Assembly: GCA_020433455.1 (NCBI GenBank)
Contig: JAGRCP010000118.1
Location: 1 to 42,101, forward strand
DNA length: 42,101 nt
Direction of reading: 5' to 3'
From: Caldilineaceae bacterium
Lineage (GTDB): Bacteria; Chloroflexota; Anaerolineae; Caldilineales; Caldilineaceae
The notes under the pieces are model-generated. The model was given only the letters and a program-made list of their open reading frames with translations. It did no database searches and had not been told where the DNA came from. Of the stretch, positions 1-8,030 are shown in pieces; within the stretch, counting starts at the first letter, position 1, and each line of letters begins with the position of its first letter. Position numbers and translations under genes: made by a program.

Positions 1-29
1 TTTGAAATCGTCGAAACTCGAGTAATGAG

Positions 30-950
30 GTGGTTTTTAAACGAAGTAATACAACCCCACTTATTAACGAACGCGGTATTCGAGGAAAGTGGAATATCTA
101 TATCAAAAAGTACCTTGGAGATGCATCAGGAGCGCCCTCATCACTAATTCCAAGAAGCATTGTTGGAATTTCGAATGCAGGAACGAAGCAGATAAAAGAA
201 TTGTTTAATAATCAAGCTGTTTTCAATAATCCTAAGCCAACAAATTATCTAAGTTATCTTCTGTCCATGGGTACGGAGTCAGAAGATATTGTACTAGACT
301 TCTTTGCAGGTAGTTGTAGTACGGCCCATACTGTTATGCAGATGAACGCAGAAGATAGCGGTATGCGACGGTTTATTCTGGTGCAGCTACCCGAGCCCAC
401 AGAGCAAGGTACAACTGCGTATAAGCAGGGCTTTGCAACAATTGTGGATATTGGCACAGAACGCATACGACGCGCAGGTAAAAAAATACGAGAAGAAAAC
501 CCCGACTATGAAGGCGATCTCGGCTTCAAGGTCTTCAAGCTGGATAGCAGCAATATCCGTGCCTGGAACCCGGACGCCAGCGATCTGGAACAGACGCTCT
601 ATGATCACGTCGAACATCTGGTACCGGGCCGCAGTGAAGAGGATGTGCTGTATGAATTGCTATTAAAGCGCGGTGTGGACCTTGCCACCCCGATTGAAAG
701 CCGGACGGTGGCGGGGAAGAGCGTCTATAGCATCGGCTATGGTGTGCTGATTGCCTGTCTTGCACCTTCCATTGCACGGGGGGAAGTGGAAGAGCTGGCC
801 AGCGGCATAATTTCCTGGCATGAGGAATTGCAGCCTGCTGCTGATACCCATATCTTTTTCCGGGACAGTGCTTTTGGTGATGATGTGACGAAAACCAACC
901 TTGCTGCCATCCTGCAGCAGCATGGTATTCACCATGTGCGCAGCCTGTAA
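30..950 (+). CDS. mod: Type III restriction-modification methyltransferase (Mod), C-terminal part
   Basis: This encodes the C-terminal half of a type III Mod subunit, which methylates adenine in the recognition site and supplies DNA specificity to the Res partner. The visible AdoMet motif is DFFAGSCSTAHTVM (about residues 90-103), as in beta-class N6-adenine methyltransferases; the DPPY catalytic motif of that class lies upstream of it and is not in the window. Complete Mod proteins are usually about 600 residues, so roughly half is missing. The frame is open only from base 6 because a TGA occupies 3-5. GTG at 30 is therefore the first usable start here, but it may be an artefact of a frame break in a longer gene rather than a real start. 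The first ~480 bases are visibly more AT-rich than the remainder. The stop is 12 bases before res, so the two are an operon. Family assignment is secure; intactness is not. Confidence 0.85.
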   Translation: MVFKRSNTTPLINERGIRGKWNIYIKKYLGDASGAPSSLIPRSIVGISNAGTKQIKELFNNQAVFNNPKPTNYLSYLLSMGTESEDIVLDFFAGSCSTAHTVMQMNAEDSGMRRFILVQLPEPTEQGTTAYKQGFATIVDIGTERIRRAGKKIREENPDYEGDLGFKVFKLDSSNIRAWNPDASDLEQTLYDHVEHLVPGRSEEDVLYELLLKRGVDLATPIESRTVAGKSVYSIGYGVLIACLAPSIARGEVEELASGIISWHEELQPAADTHIFFRDSAFGDDVTKTNLAAILQQHGIHHVRSL

Positions 951-962
951 GGGGGGTGTGGG

Positions 963-3962
963 ATGAAGCTTTATTTCGAAGATAATCTGGATTACCAGCT
1001 TGCTGCGGTGGATGCCGTGGTTGATCTTTTTCAGGGGCAGGATATCTGTCGCACGGAATTCACGGTGACGTCTCAATCCAGCGCGCCGATGGTGCAGGGG
1101 CAGATGGGCTTTATCGAAAATGAGCTTGGTATTGGCAACCGCCTGCAATTGCTGGATGAAGAGATTTTAGAAAATCTGCGCGCCATTCAGCTGCGCAGCG
1201 GGTTGCGGCCTTCTGAGTTACTGCCCAGTGGTGATTTCACGATTGAGATGGAGACCGGTACCGGCAAAACCTATGTCTATCTGTGCACGATTTTTGAGTT
1301 GCATCAGCGCTATGGGTTTACAAAATTCGTGATTGTTGTGCCTTCGATTGCTATCAAGGAGGGCACCTACAAGACGCTCCAGATCACCAGGGAGCATTTT
1401 GAGAATCTCTATCCTACGGCCAAGGGGTATGAGTATTTTCTTTATGATTCCAGCAAACTGGGGCAGGTGCGCAGTTTTGCCACCAGTCCCAATATCCAGA
1501 TCATGGTTGTGACGGTTGGGGCTATCAATAAGAAAGATGTAAATAACCTCTATAAAGAAAGCGAGAATGTTGGCGGGGAAAAGCCCATCGATCTAGTACG
1601 GGCAACCAACCCCATACTCATCGTCGATGAGCCACAGAGCGTGGACGGCGGTCTGCAGGGACGGGGTAAGGAAGCGCTGGAGGCCATGAACCCGCTCTGC
1701 ACGCTACGTTATTCGGCCACCCATGTCGATAAGCACGCTATGATCTATCGGCTGGATGCAGTGGATGCGTATGAACGCGGCCTGGTCAAGCAGATCGAAG
1801 TTGCATCACTGGAAGTGGAGGATGGGCACAACAAACCCTATCTCAAACTCATCTCTACCCATAATATCCGTGGTTCCGTTACGGCTAAGGTGGAAATTGA
1901 CATACAGCGGGGCAAAAATATCCGCCGGGAGATTGTGACCGTAGAGGATGGCGATGATCTGGAGCAGGTGACGAATGGCCGTGCCATCTATGCCAATAGG
2001 CAGATTGGCACGATTACCTGTGGCAAAAACAATGAATCGATGGAAGTGAAAGTGCCGGACATGGAATATCCGCCACTTAATCCCGGTGACGTGATTGGCG
2101 GTGTTAGTCCGGATGATCTGAAACGGCTGATGATTCGCCGCACGATCAAAGAGCATCTGGATAAGGAAATGCGCTTTGCCCAGCAGAAGATGGGCGTGAA
2201 GGTCTTGAGCCTTTTCTTTGTCGATAGCGTGGAGCATTACCGTCAATATGATGAGGATGGGCAGCCGGTCAAAGGCAAATATGCGCTGATGTTTGAGGAA
2301 GAATATCAGCGACTGGCTCGACAGCCGGAATATCAGACGCTCTTTGAAAAGATCGATTTATCCACCGATGTGGCAGAACTACACAATGGATATTTTTCGA
2401 TTGACAAAAAGGGAAATTGGACAGAAACAGCGGAAAATAATCAGAGCAATCGCGACAACGCTGAACGCGCCTATAATCTCATTATGAAAGAAAAAGAAAA
2501 ACTGTTGAGCTTTGACAGTAAGCTCAAGTTTATCTTTTCGCATTCGGCCCTGCGGGAAGGCTGGGACAACCCCAATGTGTTCCAGATCTGTGCTTTGCGC
2601 GATATTGGCACTGAGCGCGAACGACGGCAGACTATTGGCCGGGGATTGAGGCTCTGCGTCAATCAGCAGGGGCTGCGCTTGCGCGGTTTCGATGTCAACA
2701 CGCTAACAGTTGTTGCAACGGAAGGTTATGAACAATTTGCAGAAAATCTTCAAAAGGAGATTGAGGCTGATACGGGTATTCGATTCGGGGTAGTAGAGCA
2801 GCACCAATTCGCGGCGATTGCTGTCACCGACGAGGCTGGGCAGGCCGTGCCAATGGGCGTGGAAAGGTCTGAAGAGCTCTGGCACTTCCTACATGAGCAG
2901 GAATGGATCGACAGTAAGGGCAGGGTGCAGGACAGTCTGCGTCAGCATCTCAAGGATGATACGCTGGAGGTGCCCGAAGCGTTTGAGCAACAATTGCCGG
3001 AGATCAAGGCAATCCTCCGTAAGCTGGCCGGGCGGCTTGATATTAAGAATGCCGATGAGCGGCTCGATATTCAGCCCCGGAAAGAGATTCTTCTTAGCGA
3101 GGATTTTCAGGCACTCTGGGAGCGAATCAAATATAAGACGACCTATCGCGTTGAGTTCAATAATGAAAAGCTGATTCAGGATGCCGCGAAGTCTGTTACT
3201 GACTGCCCACCGATTACCAGAACCAGAGCAAGGTTTCGGAAAGCAGACGTATCCATCGGCAAGGGCGGGGTCGAAGCAACGGAAAAGGCGATTTCCGAAT
3301 CGACGACCATTTACGAAACCAACATCGACCTGCCCGACTTACTTACGGATTTGCAGGATAAAACCCAACTCACACGTCAGACCATTGTGCGTATCCTCAT
3401 CGAGAGCAAGAGATTGGCTGACTTTAAGCGCAACCCCCAGCAATTTATCGATCTGGCAGCTGAAGCGATCAACCGGGCCAAACGGCTTGCGTTGGTGGAT
3501 GGCATTCGCTATCGCAAACTGGGTTCGGGATATTATTATGCCCAGGAATTATTCGAACAGGAAGAGCTGCGAGGTTATCTCAAAAATACGCTGGAAGTGC
3601 AAAAGTCGGTGTATAGCCGGGTGATTTATGATTCGGCCGGTATCGAGAGAAATTTCGCGCTCGACCTGGAAGCCAATGAAGCAGTGAAGCTTTATACCAA
3701 ACTGCCGAGTTGGTTTAAGGTTCCTACGCCGCTTGGCGCTTATAACCCCGACTGGGCTGTAGTGGTAGACGAGGATGGCCGGGAGAAACTCTACTTCGTG
3801 GTCGAAACCAAGGGCAGCAGCTGGTGGGACGATTTCCGCCATCAGGAAGGCGCAAAAATCAAGTGTGGGGAAAAGCATTTTGAAGCAATTGCCGAGGGGA
3901 CGAACCCGGCCCGTTATGTGCTGGCATCCACAGTGGATGATATGCTGGATTATGCCGTTTAG
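963..3962 (+). CDS. res: Type III restriction endonuclease subunit (Res), superfamily 2 helicase
   Basis: Res translocates on or switches state on DNA using ATP and cleaves near two inversely oriented unmethylated sites in complex with Mod. The 999-residue protein has the normal length. Helicase motifs are visible in order: Walker A in METGTGKTY (about residue 97), motif II DEPQ (in LIVDEPQSVDG, about 221), motif III SATH, and motif VI QTIGRGLRL (about 557), preceded by REGWDNPNVFQ. Near the C-terminus NPDWAVVV followed by FVVETKG forms a PD-(D/E)XK nuclease core, the expected endonuclease domain. A GGGGGG-rich ribosome site lies just before the ATG. Every key motif is present and the frame is unbroken, so this subunit looks intact even though its Mod partner may not be. 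Confidence 0.95.
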   Translation: MKLYFEDNLDYQLAAVDAVVDLFQGQDICRTEFTVTSQSSAPMVQGQMGFIENELGIGNRLQLLDEEILENLRAIQLRSGLRPSELLPSGDFTIEMETGTGKTYVYLCTIFELHQRYGFTKFVIVVPSIAIKEGTYKTLQITREHFENLYPTAKGYEYFLYDSSKLGQVRSFATSPNIQIMVVTVGAINKKDVNNLYKESENVGGEKPIDLVRATNPILIVDEPQSVDGGLQGRGKEALEAMNPLCTLRYSATHVDKHAMIYRLDAVDAYERGLVKQIEVASLEVEDGHNKPYLKLISTHNIRGSVTAKVEIDIQRGKNIRREIVTVEDGDDLEQVTNGRAIYANRQIGTITCGKNNESMEVKVPDMEYPPLNPGDVIGGVSPDDLKRLMIRRTIKEHLDKEMRFAQQKMGVKVLSLFFVDSVEHYRQYDEDGQPVKGKYALMFEEEYQRLARQPEYQTLFEKIDLSTDVAELHNGYFSIDKKGNWTETAENNQSNRDNAERAYNLIMKEKEKLLSFDSKLKFIFSHSALREGWDNPNVFQICALRDIGTERERRQTIGRGLRLCVNQQGLRLRGFDVNTLTVVATEGYEQFAENLQKEIEADTGIRFGVVEQHQFAAIAVTDEAGQAVPMGVERSEELWHFLHEQEWIDSKGRVQDSLRQHLKDDTLEVPEAFEQQLPEIKAILRKLAGRLDIKNADERLDIQPRKEILLSEDFQALWERIKYKTTYRVEFNNEKLIQDAAKSVTDCPPITRTRARFRKADVSIGKGGVEATEKAISESTTIYETNIDLPDLLTDLQDKTQLTRQTIVRILIESKRLADFKRNPQQFIDLAAEAINRAKRLALVDGIRYRKLGSGYYYAQELFEQEELRGYLKNTLEVQKSVYSRVIYDSAGIERNFALDLEANEAVKLYTKLPSWFKVPTPLGAYNPDWAVVVDEDGREKLYFVVETKGSSWWDDFRHQEGAKIKCGEKHFEAIAEGTNPARYVLASTVDDMLDYAV

Positions 3963-4024
3963 CTTTTTCCCCGCTGCATCACCTGTATTCGTTTGGGACT
4001 ATTGTTGAGAGAGCGACAGGTCAG

Positions 4025-4375
4025 ATGACTTCTACTGAATCAGACTCCGTTTGGACTCAAAAAGGCAGCACGCTGAGCGATAAATCTGCTCGCAAGGAAT
4101 TTGGCCTGACTCAAGCAGAGATTGTCGGGGCGATTAGGGCCGGCAAATTGCAGTACCGTCAAAACAATATCTTTGGAAACCCGTACCTGCGACTGATCCG
4201 AAGCGAAGTAGAGTCGCTCGTAAATGAAAAATATGGTCGCAACTATCTCAAGAAGAAACAGCTTGCGAAAGAGTTGGCTGAAACCAAAAGAGAGTTGAAA
4301 AAACGAAAAGCTCAGGTAGCTTCGCTGGAAAAGAGGAAAACTGAACTGCAAAACAGCCTTGGTGAATGTGAATGA
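4025..4375 (+). CDS. Small coiled-coil protein with helix-turn-helix-like N-terminus, unknown function
   Basis: This 116-residue protein has no name I can give with certainty. Residues about 18-68 ([18 protein letters not shown] onward) read like a compact excisionase/MerR-type DNA-binding fold: two short helices followed by a basic strand region. Residues about 75-112 are a Lys/Glu/Leu-rich heptad pattern that should form a coiled coil. It sits 62 bases after res on the same strand, and its TGA overlaps an ATG in the Fic remnant that follows. It may be a DNA-binding accessory protein associated with mobile or defence genes; that is inference from position and composition only. Confidence 0.6.
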   Translation: MTSTESDSVWTQKGSTLSDKSARKEFGLTQAEIVGAIRAGKLQYRQNNIFGNPYLRLIRSEVESLVNEKYGRNYLKKKQLAKELAETKRELKKRKAQVASLEKRKTELQNSLGECE

Positions 4376-4622
4376 ACAGGAACAATCCTCAGTTCGCCAT
4401 CACAAAATTGGTACTCTACAGAGTGGGCTATGACTTCAAACGCCTGTTCACCATTAGCGAGTACTATGATGGAGATCGCTCGGCGTTCATATGCAAGCAC
4501 TTTTCCCCGATATCAGCATACGAACACTACAGCGGGACCTGAAAGTCCTCCTCAAAGCAGATATGATTGTTGCTGAAGGGTCTACCAATCGACTGATCTA
4601 TCGACTGAAGAGCGCAAGTTGA
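4372..4622 (+). pseudogene. Remnant of a Fic-family (Fido) protein C-terminal region
   Basis: Two pieces in different frames match the tail of Fic proteins with a winged-helix C-terminus. From 4372 the frame gives [20 protein letters not shown] and then DGDRSAF, the post-Fic-domain helix signature (GYD-RLF-SEYYD-DR) of this family. Around 4488 the match jumps frame; from 4491 it reads [20 protein letters not shown] followed by VAEGSTNRLIYRL, a typical winged-helix end with RTLQRDL recognition helix. The roughly 60-100 residues expected between them, and the whole catalytic HPFxxGNGR core, are absent. I infer a deletion-degraded gene. The short ATG frames at 4372 (to 4545) and 4491 (to 4622) are unlikely to be functional alone. 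Confidence 0.6.
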
Positions 4623-4632
4623 GTAGCAGATA

Positions 4633-4689
4633 ACTTGCGACAAACTTGCGACATCACTTGCGACACAAACCACCCAATTTTGTCGCAAG
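4633..4689 (+). promoter_or_regulatory. Four CTTGCGAC boxes upstream of MalT-like regulator
   Basis: ACTTGCGAC occurs at 4633-4641, 4644-4652 and 4656-4664 as direct repeats with starts 11 and 12 bases apart, about one helical turn each. The reverse complement GTCGCAAG is at 4682-4689. The array ends 23 bases upstream of a -35 element, a position suited to an activator. Helical phasing of direct repeats is compatible with the oligomeric MalT family, so autoregulation is a possible reading; the bound protein is not known. Confidence 0.55.
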
Positions 4690-4712
4690 ACGCTCCTCCC
4701 GCGTTTTTCACT

Positions 4713-4741
4713 TTGCCCCCCTTCCGTCACATCGATATAAT
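4713..4741 (+). promoter_or_regulatory. Sigma-70-type promoter of MalT-like regulator 1
   Basis: TTGCCC at 4713-4718 and a perfect TATAAT at 4736-4741 are separated by 17 bases. The start codon at 4749 is only 7 bases past the -10 box, so transcription should begin at or next to the A of the ATG, giving a leaderless mRNA. Confidence 0.6.
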
Positions 4742-4748
4742 CACGTCC

Positions 4749-7370
4749 ATGTCTGACCCGCTGCTCCACACAAAATTGCAGGCGCCCCGGCTGCGGGCCC
4801 GGCTCGTTCCCCGCCCGGCGCTGATCCAACGGCTCAACCAGGGGCGGAGCGGCAAGCTGACCCTCATCTCAGCGGCCGCGGGCTTCGGCAAAACCACCCT
4901 GGCCGGCAGTTGGATCGACGCCCTCCAACGCGCGCCCCTGCCCACGCGGGTCGCCTGGCTCTCGCTGGACGAAAACGACCGGGATCCGGTCCGCTTTCTG
5001 ACGTACCTCATGGCCGCTTTACAGCGCATTGACCCCAACATCGGCGAGTCGGCCCGCTCCATGCTGCAAGCGTCGCCGCCGCCCATTCCGGCCGCGCTCA
5101 CCGCGCTGCTCAACGATGTGGCGGCCCGGCCCGACAGGCTCATGCTGGTGCTGGACGATTACCACGCCGTCGCCGCCCGGCCGGTGGACGAGGCGATGAC
5201 CTTCCTGCTGGATCATCTGCCGCCCCAACTGCATCTGGTGATCACTACCCGGGAAGACCCTGACCTGCCCCTGGCCCGGCTGCGCGTCCGGGGCCTGCTC
5301 ACGGAAGTGCGCACGGCCGATCTGCGCCTGACCGTGGCAGAGGCGGCCGTCTTTCTGCGCGACGTCATGGGGCTGGAACTGACGGAAGAGCAGATCGCCG
5401 CGCTGGAAGCCCGGACCGAGGGCTGGATGGCCGGGCTGCAAATGGCCGCGCTCTCCCTGCGCGGTCGGGAAGACGCGTCCGCCCTGATCCGCGCCTTCAC
5501 CGGCGGGCACCGGTTTGTGCTGGATTATCTGCTGGAAGAGGTGCTGAACCGACAGCCGGGCCATGTGCAGGAATTCCTGCTGCAAACGTCCATCCTCCGC
5601 CAACTGACCGGCCCCCTGTGCGACGCCCTGACCGGAGAAGCTGACGGACGGGAGATGCTGAGGTCCCTGAACCGCGCCAATCTCTTCCTCACGCCCCTGG
5701 ACGATGAGTGGCGCTGGTACCGGTATCACCATCTTTTTGCGGAGCTGCTGCGCCGGCGCCTGCAGCTCCGCGCGGGGGAGGACGAAATCAGGGACCTCCA
5801 CATGCGGGCCTGCGCCTGGTATGAGGCCAATGGCCTGGAGCTGGAGGCGTTTTACCACGCGACAGCGGCCAATGATGTGGACCGCGCCCTGGGCCTGATC
5901 GAAGGGGACGGGCTGCCGCTTTACTTCCGGGGCGAGGCGCTGCCGGTCCGCCAGTGGCTGGAAACGCTGTCGGAAGCCGAGATGCGGGCCCGGCCTGCAC
6001 TGCAGGTGACCTACGCCTCGGTGCTCACCGTCACCGGCCGCCTCCATGAGAACATCGAACCGATTCTCTCCGCGGCGGAAGCGGCCCTGAAAGACGCGAC
6101 CCCGGATGACAAAAGAGATGATCTCCTGGGGCGGATTGCGGCCAACCGGGCCATGTTGGCCGTGCCGAAGAATCAGCCGGAGACCATCATCGCCCAGTCG
6201 CGCCGGGCGCTGGATCTGCTGCACCCGGACAACGCGCCCATGCGCACCATCACGGCCTGGACGCTGGGCTATGCCTACCAGGTGCAGGGGAAACGGGCGG
6301 CCGCGGCCGACGCGTATGCGGAGACCATCGCCCAAAGCCGAAAAGCGGGCAATACCATGCTTGAGATCGCGGCCACGACCTGCGTGGGGCAGATTCAGGA
6401 GACGGAGAATCAGGCCCATGCGGCCGCGCGATCCTTTCGCCGTGTGCTGGAGCTGGTCGGCGATCCGCCGTGGCCCGCGGCGTGCGAGGCGTGCGCGGGG
6501 CTGGCCCGGCTCTATTACGAATGGAACGATTTGGCGGCCGCGGCGGAGTATGCGCGGCAGGGGTTGGCCCTGGCCCGGCAGTTGGAGAATGTGGATACGC
6601 CCGCCGCGTGCGGCCTTCTGCTGGCCCGGGTGAAGCTGGCCCAGGGAGATACAACGGCCGCCTTAACCCGTCTGGCCGAGGCGGAGCAGTTCGTACAGCA
6701 GCATCATTTCGACCAGTGGACGAGTGAGATAGCGGCCCTGCGCATCCGGACGCTGCTGCACCAGGGCGCTCTGGCCGCGGCCGCCCGCCTGGCCGATGCC
6801 CACGATCTGCCCCTCAGTCGGGCGCGGGTGCACCTCGCACAGCATGAGCCCCAAGCGGCCCTTGCGCAACTGGCCCCGCTGCGCGAGCAGGCGGAGGCAA
6901 ACGATTGGGCCGATCAGCGGCTTCAGGTTCTGCTGCTGCAAGCCCAGGCCCAGCAAGCGGCCGGCGCAGGCGGGCAGGCCGTGCAAACGCTGGACGAGGC
7001 TTTGGCGCTTGCCGCGCCGGGCGGCCTGTTGCGTCCGTTTGTGGACGCGGGCCCGGCCATGGCGCCGCTGCTGGCCGCGGCCGCGGCGGAAGGCCGCTCC
7101 CCCCTTTTCGCCCGGCAGGCGCTGGCCGCGCTGGAAGAGACGACCGTCACTCCGCCGCCCCAGCCTCTCCCCGACCCCCTCTCCCGCCGGGAACTCGAAG
7201 TGCTCAGTCTGCTCGCCACCGAACTCACCGGTCCCGAGATTGCCCGGGAGCTGGTGGTTTCCCTCAATACCCTGCGCACGCATACGAAAAATATTTACGC
7301 CAAGTTGAGCGCCACCAGCCGGCGGACGGCCGTCCGCCGCGCGCAGGAACTCGATCTGTTGCCGCGGTAG
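4749..7370 (+). CDS. LuxR-family transcriptional regulator of the MalT type (STAND ATPase)
   Basis: This is an 873-residue signal-transduction ATPase of the MalT/LAL type, which oligomerises on binding an inducer and ATP and then activates transcription. Walker A is AAAGFGKTT at about residues 42-50 and Walker B is LMLVLDDYH at about 131-139. A winged-helix/arm segment and a helical TPR-like sensor region follow. The last ~64 residues are a LuxR helix-turn-helix (SRRELEVLSLLATELTG, then NTLRTHTKNIYAKL). I chose ATG 4749 because the alignable start (SDPLLHTKLQAPRL) begins there; the frame extends upstream to 4635, but that extension would translate the CTTGCGAC boxes and promoter. No ribosome site is seen, consistent with a leaderless transcript. 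Inducer and targets are unknown. Confidence 0.9.
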   Translation: MSDPLLHTKLQAPRLRARLVPRPALIQRLNQGRSGKLTLISAAAGFGKTTLAGSWIDALQRAPLPTRVAWLSLDENDRDPVRFLTYLMAALQRIDPNIGESARSMLQASPPPIPAALTALLNDVAARPDRLMLVLDDYHAVAARPVDEAMTFLLDHLPPQLHLVITTREDPDLPLARLRVRGLLTEVRTADLRLTVAEAAVFLRDVMGLELTEEQIAALEARTEGWMAGLQMAALSLRGREDASALIRAFTGGHRFVLDYLLEEVLNRQPGHVQEFLLQTSILRQLTGPLCDALTGEADGREMLRSLNRANLFLTPLDDEWRWYRYHHLFAELLRRRLQLRAGEDEIRDLHMRACAWYEANGLELEAFYHATAANDVDRALGLIEGDGLPLYFRGEALPVRQWLETLSEAEMRARPALQVTYASVLTVTGRLHENIEPILSAAEAALKDATPDDKRDDLLGRIAANRAMLAVPKNQPETIIAQSRRALDLLHPDNAPMRTITAWTLGYAYQVQGKRAAAADAYAETIAQSRKAGNTMLEIAATTCVGQIQETENQAHAAARSFRRVLELVGDPPWPAACEACAGLARLYYEWNDLAAAAEYARQGLALARQLENVDTPAACGLLLARVKLAQGDTTAALTRLAEAEQFVQQHHFDQWTSEIAALRIRTLLHQGALAAAARLADAHDLPLSRARVHLAQHEPQAALAQLAPLREQAEANDWADQRLQVLLLQAQAQQAAGAGGQAVQTLDEALALAAPGGLLRPFVDAGPAMAPLLAAAAAEGRSPLFARQALAALEETTVTPPPQPLPDPLSRRELEVLSLLATELTGPEIARELVVSLNTLRTHTKNIYAKLSATSRRTAVRRAQELDLLPR

Positions 7371-7464
7371 GGCGCAACCCTTGCGGTCGCCCGTTGACGC
7401 TTCGCATATCAGTTGCGGCCGCCCCTGGAAAGGAACGTCTTGCTTTAGGCCATTTCAAGGAATC

Positions 7465-7530
7465 ACGTCCCCGGCACTGGCCATAAATTTCGCTGGTAAC
7501 CAGTGTGACGCGGGCCAGTGCCGGGGACGT
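7465..7530. repeat. 18-bp perfect inverted repeat with nested palindrome
   Basis: ACGTCCCCGGCACTGGCC (7465-7482) is exactly complementary to 7513-7530. The 30-base loop contains CTGGT-A-ACCAG at 7493-7503. It lies about 95 bases past the regulator stop without a T-tract, so it could be a factor-dependent terminator or a small non-autonomous repeat. Confidence 0.6.
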
Positions 7531-7565
7531 TTGAGGGGGCCAATTTCCGGAAACGGCCTTAGCCC

Positions 7566-7600
7566 GGCATGCTTGCCGGACTGGAGTCCGGCGCTCCCGG
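7566..7600 (+). repeat. REP-like palindromic repeat, copy 1
   Basis: The core CCGGACTGGAGTCCGG (7576-7591) has 7-base arms and a two-base GG loop, preceded by GCTTG and followed by CGCTCCCGG. Matching elements lie at 7957-7989 and 10811-10843 in the same orientation, all between genes. Confidence 0.7.
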
Positions 7601-7621
7601 GAGCGCTTCCGGGCGGGGGGC

Positions 7622-7745
7622 AGCGGTTGAAACCGCCGCCTGCTACGGGAAACCGGCTCAAAGCCGGTTGGTTGATCGGAAACTAACGTGCTTGAGCACG
7701 TTTCCCGTAGCAGCCGCCGAATTCATTCGGCGGCTTGACCCCACG
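7622..7745. repeat. Multi-hairpin structured repeat, copy 1
   Basis: Nested complementarity is exact. GCGGTT/AACCGC forms a hairpin at 7623-7636. TGCTACGGGAAA (7641-7652) pairs with TTTCCCGTAGCA (7701-7712), enclosing two arms: ACCGGCT/AGCCGGT (7652-7668) and ACGTGCT/AGCACGT (7686-7701). GCCGCCGAAT/ATTCGGCGGC (7713-7734) then forms a further hairpin. A diverged copy is at 37560-37660. No open frame uses it; a mobile repeat or structured RNA are both possible. Confidence 0.65.
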
Positions 7746-7766
7746 AAAGCTCAGGGAACCATAAAT

Positions 7767-7842
7767 CGTACGGACATGAGGCGCGGTGAAAAACTCTCCC
7801 CTCCAGCCCACATCCGCCGGCCGCCGCACCTCGTGTCCCTAC
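7767..7842. repeat. GGACATGAGG/CCTCGTGTCC hairpin element, copy 1
   Basis: GTACGGACATGAGG (from 7769) pairs imperfectly with CCTCGTGTCCCTAC (to 7842), including a T·G wobble, and the stem continues inward through GCGG/CCGC. A second copy with the same ends but a different inner stem is at 8784-8858, so the two elements flank the DUF4386 gene. The next stretch to 7957 holds a small hairpin, ATCACCA/TGGTGAT (7871-7888), and nothing else recognisable. Confidence 0.55.
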
Positions 7843-7956
7843 CGCGATGTTCCTGTGAATCACCACCTTAATCACCACATCTGGTGATGACCCCTCACCC
7901 CATGCACGTGTATCCTTTGAAACATGAAGGGCGGGAGCGCCGGGCGTCGGCTTGGC

Positions 7957-7989
7957 GTTCTTGCCGGGCTGGAGCCCGGCGCTCCCGGC
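7957..7989 (+). repeat. REP-like palindromic repeat, copy 2
   Basis: The core CCGGGCTGGAGCCCGG (7964-7979) differs from copies 1 and 3 by a compensatory A-T to G-C change in the stem. CCCGGCGCTCCC (7975-7986) is also exactly complementary to 7933-7944, giving an alternative larger fold. Confidence 0.65.
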
Positions 7990-8030
7990 CCTGTCTGAAA
8001 TCGACCGTTTTACCCAAAGGAGAACCTGAC

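Noticed and set aside
5019-6419. Long minus-strand frame of 466 codons opposite the first MalT-like gene
   Set aside because: High-GC antisense shadow: no ribosome site, low-complexity composition, no family pattern, fully inside a well-supported gene.
7381-7871. Two plus-strand frames of about 100 codons in the repeat region
   Set aside because: They run through the palindromic repeats and encode no consistent protein; no ribosome site.
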